A stretch of DNA of 64,000 nucleotides from Inia geoffrensis. Lineage: Eukaryota > Chordata > Mammalia > Artiodactyla > Iniidae. How positions within the stretch are numbered: the first letter of the stretch is position 1; each line of letters starts with the position of its first letter. The notes below the pieces were generated by a model. It did no database searches and was not told the DNA's origin. It was given only the letters and a program-made list of their open reading frames with translations. Positions 57,701 to 64,000 of the stretch are shown in pieces. The stretch spans positions 152,286,237 through 152,350,236 of the forward strand of contig CM070899.1 in assembly GCA_036417435.1 (NCBI GenBank). The letters run 5' to 3'. The position numbers and the translations under genes are program-made.

Positions 57701-57871
57701 ACCCTAGAGACCACTCAGATCTGGACCCTCTCAAAATATCTAAGATAAAGGAGAGTAGCATCCTTACCCTTTGAGAGCCCATTCTTCTAACTGTGCTGGG
57801 TGGTATCCCTGAAGAGGACTCTCTAAGCAGTGTCCAGGTAATCCACTCGTCCCTGAAGTCCCCAGCCACAT
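53507..57871 (-). CDS. ZNF774: ZNF774, twelve-finger C2H2 zinc-finger protein, complete
   Basis: Spliced as join(57768-57871, 55220-55326, 53507-54747) on the minus strand, 1,452 bases, 483 residues, which matches my memory of the human length. The protein starts [20 protein letters not shown], with a middle part [20 protein letters not shown] that I recognise as ZNF774. Residues 1 to about 150 hold no KRAB, SCAN or BTB domain. Residues 153 to about 481 form twelve consecutive CX2C-X12-HX3H fingers with TGEKPY/TGERPF linkers; unusual linkers are HTGVKPY, HSGERPF and HLGDRPY. All zinc ligands are present. It is presumably a nuclear DNA-binding regulator; its targets are not well characterised. 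It lies about 20 kb upstream of IQGAP1 on the same strand. An in-frame ATG directly precedes the chosen start. Confidence 0.97.
54748..55219. other. ZNF774: ZNF774 intron 3
   Basis: 472 bases between exons 3 and 4. No repeat or regulatory motif recognised. Confidence 0.7.
55220..55326 (-). CDS. ZNF774: ZNF774 exon 3
   Basis: 107 bases between acceptor CTTATAG and donor GTGAGA. It encodes [20 protein letters not shown] followed by [15 protein letters not shown] plus the first base of Asp-71. It occupies the place where many relatives carry a KRAB box, but shows no KRAB-like motif. Confidence 0.95.
55708..56013 (-). repeat. CHR-type SINE, long type
   Basis: Sense to ZNF774. Target duplication ATGTTTACTTTTTA (55694-55707 and 56014-56027). 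Confidence 0.95.
56095..57235 (+). repeat. Old L1-type fragment with a MIR
   Basis: 'aaaatggacaaagaacatgaataggcaattcagaaaag' near 56107 and 'acccagcaattctaattctggg' near 56616 are sense ORF2 landmarks, followed by an L1-type 3' part. Interrupted at 56235-56465. Confidence 0.75.
56235..56465 (+). repeat. MIR SINE, well preserved
   Basis: Contains 'tgaatcctaactctgcctcttactagctgtgtgacctcagg', 'cttcatctataaattaggga' and 'gagttgtcgtgaggattaag' in order. The best MIR in the window. Confidence 0.93.
57241..57376 (-). repeat. tRNA-derived SINE, short type
   Basis: 'ggatcttagttccctgaccagggattgaac' and 'ccactggatggccaggggagtcc' on the plus strand. Approximate target duplication MTAGTATTTT/ACAGTATTTT. 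Confidence 0.88.
57470..57640 (+). repeat. MIR SINE, diverged
   Basis: 'tgggttgaactctcacctctgccactta' and 'gaagagttatggtgaggtat' resemble MIR. Confidence 0.6.
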
Positions 57872-57880
57872 CATCAGTTC
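57768..57880 (-). CDS. ZNF774: ZNF774 exon 2 (first coding exon)
   Basis: Acceptor CTGTAG ends at 57881. Nine bases of 5' UTR, GAACTGATG, precede the start at 57871 and contain a second in-frame ATG at 57874. The exon codes residues 1-34 plus two bases of Gly-35 and ends at donor GTAAGG (57762-57767). Confidence 0.93.
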
Positions 57881-59604
57881 CTACAGCAAGAGACCTCAGT
57901 ATGCATCAAGAGCTCTTTAGATATTCTCACCATTGTCTCAAAACCAAAATACAGCCACTATGGCCCCAACATACCTAAACAAAACCTGCTGACCAGAATA
58001 GCTCTGAGGTAAATGCTGTCAACCACAGAAGTGATGCTTTTCTTATTCTGTTTTAACATAATCTTCCCTTTGGCCAACTTTCTCATCACAAAATGAGTCC
58101 TGGGTCTCCCAAACACATCTGCAGAACCCTCAGTCTTTTGGAGACATTAACTTTTTGAGGAACAAATCGTCCATGATGGACAAGATAGACAGAGGAGAGA
58201 GTGCACAGGTATAACTCGATTTCTGGAAAGCTTTGGATTCTCTCCAACTACACTTTCCTCAGCTAGGTAGGAAATTGCAGACTTCATTAGACTCATATTA
58301 GTTATGAGAATAGCTGACTTTTCCTGGCTTGTAGATTTAGTGTCAAGTTCAAGGGAAAAACTATGCAGAAGCCCAAAAGGAACTGCCCTAGGTATCATTC
58401 TATTTCAAGGTTTAATGCAGTCAGAAATGAGACTTAAAAAGACATGGATTTTAAAAAACAACATGGATAAGCTGTAAAATTGAGTGAAATTCAATGGCGA
58501 TAAGCACAAAACAAGATGCTTGGGGGCTGAAAACAATCATTAACACATTAATAAAATCAACATCACTATCATGAAAAAATTATTTGGGGGGAGATGGTCC
58601 GGTTACTGGATGGATCAGTAATTTATTCAATAATTAATATTCTTTTAGGCATTAGGAGTCATAAAGTAATATAGGATAATGTTTGTTTTTCCCCTTAAAG
58701 AGTTTCCACTAAAAACAAATATAGTCAGCTAGCTGATTGAACAGATGAACCTTCTACAAAGAATTCTGCATTTCAGTGGAGGATGGATCATACTGGGGTG
58801 AGGAACTTTTACTCTTTCACATCTTTTGTCTCACCAATCAGAGCACCTGTGCACTACTAGAATACACACACTTTTCATGGAAACATTTATGCACTTACAC
58901 ATATTGCTATTGGTCACTTATAAAGTACTGGGTTTTTAGGAGCCTAAAAGCCGTGGGAATACATTTCATCTCTCTGGTTTAAAACCTTAACAAACAAAAA
59001 TAATGTCATTAGGAAGTGAAAACTGTAATGAGTTTTGAACATACATTTTATTTCTCCATTCATTACAAAACCCAACAGCAGGGCCCACCTGCAGGAGACA
59101 GCGGGATGGAGAGTTCTTAGCCAAGGTTAGAGAAACCCTGTTTCCCACCCGGTCTCCTGCCACCCGGTCTCCTGTCCCCCCGTACAGGAGACCTCAAAGG
59201 CCCTAGACCGCTGAGATGCTGTGACTAAGTGCCACTGTGAGAAGCACTAGTTTGTTCACTGGGTTTATTAATAGGAACATGACGGCATGGGTAGGGCCGA
59301 CACCCATTCTCCTCCCTCGCGGTGCTGTAGGCCCTAATCTAGGTGCAGCGGTCAAAGGGTCGCAAAGCTAAACTGAAACCAGAGGACCACCACCGAGGAG
59401 CAAAAAAATTAAGAGGATGAGCTATCCCGACGCGGGCAGAGAAAAGCGCAGCTACCTCTCCCCACTCCTCAGCAAGACCCGCGGGCTCGGAAAGGCGAGC
59501 GCGAGGACCCGGCAGAGACAACGCCGGGGCGGCGGGCGAGCCCCATCCACGCCCCTCAGCAGCGCCCGGGCTGCAGCCGCAGTCTCCTTCCCCGGATCAC
59601 TCAC
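57881..59604. other. ZNF774: ZNF774 intron 1, no repeat recognised
   Basis: About 1.7 kb between the non-coding first exon and the first coding exon. Apart from the inverted repeat near 59166 I see no repeat family, which is unusual for this window. Confidence 0.6.
59093..59193. repeat. Inverted-repeat cluster with a perfect 10-bp stem
   Basis: GGTCTCCTGT (59166-59175) and ACAGGAGACC (59184-59193) are perfect reverse complements around an 8-base loop. A second GGTCTCCTG lies at 59151-59159 as part of a 15-bp direct repeat (cacccggtctcctg), and GCAGGAGAC lies at about 59093-59101, so alternative pairings exist. Confidence 0.93.
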
Positions 59605-59700
59605 CGACCCGGGGCCCAGCCCGGGATGGAGCACGAAGTGAGAGTCCTCCACCGCCGAGCCGCACCCTGCCCGCAACGCCGTGGCAGTCCCGCCCAGAAC
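59605..59700 (-). other. ZNF774: Likely ZNF774 non-coding exon 1
   Basis: A strong donor, GGGTCG|GTGAGTGATC, ends the exon at 59605. The upstream edge (the transcription start) is not determined; about 59700 is an estimate. It would splice to the acceptor at 57881. Confidence 0.65.
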
Positions 59701-59900
59701 CGGACTAGGATTCGTGACAGGACTGTGGGGACACAGGTGGGACTCTGGACAAGACAGCCAGCAGCCGGAAAATACCGCCCCCGTCCTCTTGCCATTGGCT
59801 TTTCAGTTTCTGGGACGAGAAGTCTCCGCCGTCCATAGGCTGATAGAGCTTTCAATCACCGCGGAGCCTTTTGGGAAATGTAGTCCTGAGCAAGACCTCA
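59701..59900 (-). promoter_or_regulatory. ZNF774: ZNF774 core promoter with CCAAT and ZNF143-type motifs
   Basis: Read on the minus strand: GGACTACATTTCCCAA (within 59871-59890) matches the ZNF143/Staf-type ACTACAnnTCCCA motif, AGCCAATGGC (59791-59800) is a CCAAT box, and GGGGGCGG (near 59777) is a GC box. No TATA box is evident. Confidence 0.7.
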
Positions 59901-60260
59901 AAGGACTGGGAGTCCCGGGACGCCCAGTTCCGAGCGGTGACAAGGGCTAAACCCAGTTCACCCGAGCTACCCGACCGCTGGAACCGCCTCTTCAGAGCTG
60001 TGAAGAGGATCCAAAGACTGTACACCCAAAGATGGATCTGCAGATGCGAACCTCCAGGCCTCACCTGACTAGCGCCGAGCAGCCTTTACCAACCACAGCA
60101 TCTCCCGCGCTCTGGCACCTTCCAGAGCGTGGAGCAGCTCAGCGCTATAACCTTGCGGTGCAGCCGCCTCTGCTGGGTCCCCCGCCTTACCCCGGCGCGG
60201 CCAGAGCCGCGGCCAAGTTCCAGGCCAATTCAGACTGGGCATAACAAACCCCAATCAGGC

Positions 60261-60619
60261 GCCGTTAGTGGAAAACAGACGCTCTGCTTCCTTCTATTAG
60301 CAGCACAGTTCCCAGGCATATCCCTTTTCCATTATAGCCAGAGGAGGCCTGCGAGGGCGTCAAGTATTCTAGGAAATGTGGTGTTGGGTTCCAAACTGCG
60401 GAGACTCCTGGATCTTACGTGAGAGCCAGTGTTGGCTCTCTTTGCAGGGGGGCTGGGGCAGAACCTAAAAAATAATAAAAGCCTTTCCTCACAATGAAAA
60501 AAACATGCCTGTCTACTCTTGATTCACTCCAACTGAAAAAAGGAAAGTACATTTTGCAATGAACTGTAAAAAGCTTAGAATTACCAGCCAATGGGCGAAT
60601 GAAGAAGACTCCTTTGATA
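60261..60619. other. Upstream of the ZNF774 CpG island
   Basis: A second, weaker ACCACATTTCCTAG motif (reverse complement near 60370-60383) resembles the promoter's ZNF143-type site. Nothing else recognised. Confidence 0.35.
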
Positions 60620-60790
60620 CTAATTCAACCATTCCTTCAACAAACATGTATGGTGCATCTTCTAACAAATACTCACTGGGAATGTTCTGTACTCAAGACT
60701 GTTCTGGGCACTGTGGTTACCCACAGGAATCACACGTGATCCTTGCTTTCATGAAGCTCACAGTCCAATAGGGGAGATAAACCATAAAAG
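60620..60790 (-). repeat. L2 LINE 3' end
   Basis: 'ccattccttcaacaaacatgtatggtgcatcttc', 'actgttctgggcactgtgg' and 'catgaagctcacagtccaatagggg' are reverse-complement L2. Confidence 0.8.
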
Positions 60791-61175
60791 ACACTAAATT
60801 CGAAGTAATATTTTGTCTTTTCTTCTTTTTTTATATAACCAGTGGCGTCTCAGTTAGTATTTGCTATATAATTGTAGTCATCTGCGAGATAACCACAATC
60901 GCAGTTTAGGGAATTCTGTCCACTATAAACAAATGTCTGGTCTTGCTTTGCAGGAACAGCAAGGAACATCCAGGAAACCTAGAGGTTTCCAGGCCTCGTG
61001 TGACTGGAACATAGCTCAGGCCCTAGAGAATCAAAGGCATCTCTAGGCCTCTCAGGAGTCTTTCTGGTATTCTGCCATGGGGGGAGATTCTGTAGTTCTT
61101 CAATCAATCAGCAGGGAGTATGGAGGGAAGATGAACGAAGAATCACAGAGTCTGGCTGATGCCTATCACCTGCCC

Positions 61176-61178
<3 letters not shown>
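60791..61178. other. No recognised feature
   Basis: Intergenic sequence, nothing recognised. Confidence 0.4.

Positions 61179-61233
<55 letters not shown>
61179..61233 (+). repeat. (TC)n microsatellite, about 27 units
   Basis: Uninterrupted TC/CT dinucleotide run of about 55 bp, long enough to be polymorphic. Confidence 0.97.
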
Positions 61234-61235
<2 letters not shown>

Positions 61236-61394
61236 CTTATTTCTTTTGCCCCAGTCTCTTATTCACCATTATCAGGTGTGTGGGGAGAAGGTGGAAAGGG
61301 TGGGCAGGGGGGCAGAGAAACTTGGTCTCCACAAGGAAGTCAAGTAGAGTAAATAAGACCATGTACCTCAGGTGGCCACTTGGAGAGAGGACCA

Positions 61395-61512
61395 TAATCT
61401 GTTTTTTTTGTTTGTTTTGTTTTGGTTTTTTTGATCTTTATTTTTTATTTTATTTTATTTATTTATTAATATATTTTTTACATCTTTATTTTTTTAATTA
61501 TTTTTTTTAAGG
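61395..61512. repeat. T-rich low-complexity tract
   Basis: Runs of TTTTG, TTTTA and TTTA without clear repeat identity. Confidence 0.8.
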
Positions 61513-61559
61513 ACCATAACCTGTTGGGACTTGGGTGCTTAAGAGTGTGGCAGAGAGGA

Positions 61560-61753
61560 GCTTCCCTAGTCATCCAGTGGGTAAGACTCCGAGTTCCCAA
61601 TACAGGGGGCCTGGGTTCGATGCTTGGTCGGGGAACTAGATTCTGTATGCATGCGTGCCACAGCTGGGAGTCCGCATGCCACAACTAAGGAGTCTGTGTA
61701 CTGCAACTACGACCTGCCGCAGCCAAAATAAATAAATAAATATAAAAAAAAAA
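61560..61753 (+). repeat. tRNA-derived SINE
   Basis: 'gcttccctagtcatccag' head, 'aataaataaataaatat' tail and target duplication GARTGTGGCAGAGAGGA (61543-61559 and 61754-61770, one mismatch). Confidence 0.95.
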
Positions 61754-61937
61754 GAATGTGGCAGAGAGGAGGAAGTGCGGGAGGGGAGCGAAACTGTGAA
61801 AGGACCTCTTGGAGAGTGAAAAGAGAAAGATTTTTGGCAGGTGCTATAACTGAAATTTTTATGAGAGGGAGTATATTCGTTATCTATTGTTGCATAACAA
61901 ATTACCCCCAAACTTAGTAGTTTAAAACAACAAACCA

Positions 61938-62258
61938 GGGCTTCCCTGGTGGCACAGTGGTTAAGAATCTGCCTGCCAATCAATGCAGGGGACATAGGTT
62001 CGAGCCCTGGTCAGGGAAAATTCCACATGCCGTGGAGCAACTAAGCCCGTGCGCCACAACTACTGAGCCCATGTACCACAACTACTGAAGCCCGCGCACC
62101 TAGAGCCCGTGCTCTGCAACAAAAGAAGCCACCACAATGAGAAGCCCGTGCACCGCAACAAAGAGTAGCCCCCGCTCGCCACAACTAGAGAAAGCCCATG
62201 CGCAGCAATGAAGACCCAATGCAGCCATAAATAAATAAATGTATTTAAAAAAAAAAAG
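61938..62258 (+). repeat. CHR-type SINE, long type
   Basis: 'gggcttccctggtggcacag' head and 'ataaataaataaatg' plus A tail. It carries an extra 'caat' (caatcaatgcagggg) compared with relatives. Confidence 0.93.
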
Positions 62259-62267
62259 TGTACGGCT

Positions 62268-62391
62268 GGACTTCCCTGGCGGTCCAGTGGTTAAGACTCT
62301 GCGCTTCCGGTGCAGGGGATGCCAGTTCATCCCTGGTCAGGGAATTTCCACATGCCCTGAGGTGCGGCCTAAATAAATAAACCAAAAAACA
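62268..62391 (+). repeat. tRNA-derived SINE, short type
   Basis: 'ggacttccctggcggtccag' head; the B-box region has a small deletion ('ccagttcatccctgg'). It starts 9 bases after the previous SINE. Confidence 0.92.
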
Positions 62392-62639
62392 AGAAGAAGC
62401 GTAGCGCTGGTGCAGTGACTCTGAGATGATATCAAGGATCTAGGCGTCCTCTCTTCCTGCTCTGCCAACCTTAGTGTGTGGCTCTTGTCCTCATGGTCAC
62501 TTCCAGTTGTCATGCTTGCATTCCAGAATACAACACTATTCTGCCATTATATTCTATTATCATTGAAATTATGTTGTAGAACATGGAAAAATGAAAATTA
62601 TTTTATGAGTCGCAAAACAGTTACTGAAATATAATCCCA

Positions 62640-63180
62640 TTTGTATGTAGTGAGTATCTGTCATTGTCTAGCAGACAATAGCACCCAATCTTTCTTTAGA
62701 AAACAGCACTCAGTGGTTCAGATGGGAACTGCCATCTGATTACGTGACCATCCCTCTGTCACAGGGTTTGGATTAGAGGTGGCACTTGACCAACACTGAG
62801 GCAATCACAGAACTGGGCCAACTTGCCCATAACAATTTGTCAGGGAGTATGTGAGTAACCCGAGCTGAGCCTGTCAGGGACCTTCCCGGGGACTTTTTAA
62901 GCTAGAACCAAAGGAAAAAGACCTTTTCTTTCTTGGAAGTGAAAATGGGAAGATGTGAAGCTGCAGGCTACTGGCAGCCTTGTTTCCCACCAGCCGAAGT
63001 GCAGTCTGAGAGAATGAGGTGAACACAGAGAGAGGGAAGCAAAGAGCAGAAGCCAGAAAGCAGCCCTGAGAATATTTGAGTCTTTGGTCACTGAGGCCAG
63101 AAATAACCCTGACTTTTCTTAGGTTTGTTTTATGAGTCAATAAATATTCTTTAATTCAATAAATATTCTATCATTCAAAA
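62640..63180 (+). repeat. Probable old interspersed repeat, family uncertain
   Basis: 'tctgagagaatgaggtgaacacag' and 'tttatgagtcaataaatattc' recall a common mammalian LTR-like repeat. I cannot name the family with confidence. Confidence 0.4.
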
Positions 63181-64000
63181 GCCAGTTTGAATGATACAGT
63201 TCAGGCACTCGAAATTTTAAAATTCCCCACTAATGCACCATTTCTATTAAAAAACATATCCAAGCATCTGTACGCACAGACACACACACGTGTATACACA
63301 TAAACATAGAAATACTTTTTGCTCATCTGTATTTTAAATATTCCTCAGTGAACATATTTTTTAATGCCATATTTTAGAATGACCCATTTAAACTTACTCA
63401 GTGAAAAAGGTTCAGATAACTCACATAAAAGGGAATAAAATTAGAAACAAAATGAGAAACTTAAATTATTAACTTTGTTAATAATAAAGAACAGTAAAAA
63501 AATATTAAGCCCTTTTAAGCCAAATCACTTCTAGGATAATTAACCAATTCAAATCCTTGGTAGAGATTCAAAACAAAGCATCTAATGCCTAGGTCTACGT
63601 GATTAAAAGGATCAGGCATGGATTCTCACCAATTGGTGTAATGATGGGGTAGTTCTCTTAAGAGCCCGCTCTTTTACTGAAGATAGAGTTCAGCATGTCC
63701 TCATTTAGAGGGAAGCCTGAGATTTCTAGAGGGCCTCCCCACCACACCTCCTGCCAAGATCTGGGAACCAACTTCATTTCCTGTCTCTGGCAACCCTACA
63801 TCCCATATAAAAGGCTTTTCTGTGTACTGTGAACCGTATGAGGAGGGCTTTGTGACCCTCAGAGGCGAATTTTTGCAAGACAGAAATTCTCTACTTAAAA
63901 ATGTATGTTGAAATCACATATTCCATCATCATGGGGAGTTTCTTATTTCCTCTAACAAAACACTTTATTTTTATGAGTATATAAGTAGTATGCATTCATT
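63181..64000. other. No recognised feature
   Basis: AT-rich intergenic sequence with a short ACAC run near 63278-63300. No exon of the next gene is recognisable. Confidence 0.4.

Larger units (their letters stand above)
55327..57767. other. ZNF774: ZNF774 intron 2, repeat-filled
   Basis: Contains a SINE, an old L1, MIR copies and a second SINE, listed separately. The stretch next to exon 3 (55327-55690) shows nothing recognisable. Confidence 0.7.
59340..60260. promoter_or_regulatory. ZNF774: CpG island over the ZNF774 5' end
   Basis: GC-rich and CpG-dense from about 59340 to 60260, extending about 400 bp upstream of the likely promoter. This would allow divergent transcription, but no plus-strand gene is recognisable. 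Confidence 0.85.
61865..62535 (+). repeat. MLT1-type LTR with two SINE insertions
   Basis: 'ttatctattgttgcataacaaattacccccaaacttagtag' at 61878 and 'gtgtgtggctcttgtcctcatggtcacttcc' after the SINEs fit one MLT1-like LTR. Diverged, with no viral coding sequence. Confidence 0.6.

Noticed and set aside
59880..60420. Plus-strand gene divergent from ZNF774
   Set aside because: The CpG island would permit it, but the open frames are composition-driven, and I see no recognisable exon or splice donor with coding sequence.

Overview
This window is mammalian nuclear DNA, most likely from a cetacean. The main clue is a family of about 32 tRNA-derived SINEs that begin 'ggcttccctggtggcgcag', carry a 'tgccgatgcaggggac' block and end in an A-tail. 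These resemble the CHR SINEs of whales, hippos and ruminants, and many copies are near-identical, as expected of the young cetacean subfamily. A toothed whale is my inference; the species cannot be read from the sequence.

Two protein-coding genes are recognisable, both on the minus strand and in the order and orientation expected from human 15q26.1 (ZNF774 followed by IQGAP1). ZNF774 is complete: a CpG-island promoter and non-coding first exon near 59.6-59.9 kb, then three coding exons (57768-57871, 55220-55326, 53507-54747) that splice to a 483-residue protein with twelve C2H2 zinc fingers. IQGAP1 contributes only its 5' end: a CpG-island promoter near 33.3-33.7 kb, coding exon 1 (33285-33339) and exon 2 (31383-31482). 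Everything from 31382 down to position 1 is intron 2, and I found no exon 3. The two genes are about 20 kb apart, with no convincing gene between them.

The rest is a layered repeat landscape. The oldest layer is L2, MIR and CR1/L3 LINE remnants. These include a CR1/L3 copy spread over about 2.3 kb (13430-15730) and an L2 spread over about 3 kb (6235-9290), both split by later insertions. Above this lie L1 fragments, MER2 and MER5-type DNA transposons, a Tc1/mariner element, MLT1-type LTRs and one solo LTR of 555 bp. The youngest layer is the SINEs and a 2-kb 5'-truncated L1 (24494-26540). Target-site duplications fix the exact edges of many insertions and give relative ages.

I do not see a novel multigene system. 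No CRISPR array, operon, tRNA or rRNA gene is present. The best items for a second look are small: a perfect inverted repeat beside the ZNF774 promoter, a ZNF143-type promoter motif, three internal tandem duplications, a SINE without an A-tail, a short unexplained coding-like segment at 49483-49544, and the unusually long CR1/L3 remnant. Repeat-family names come from memory of consensus sequences, not from a database search.
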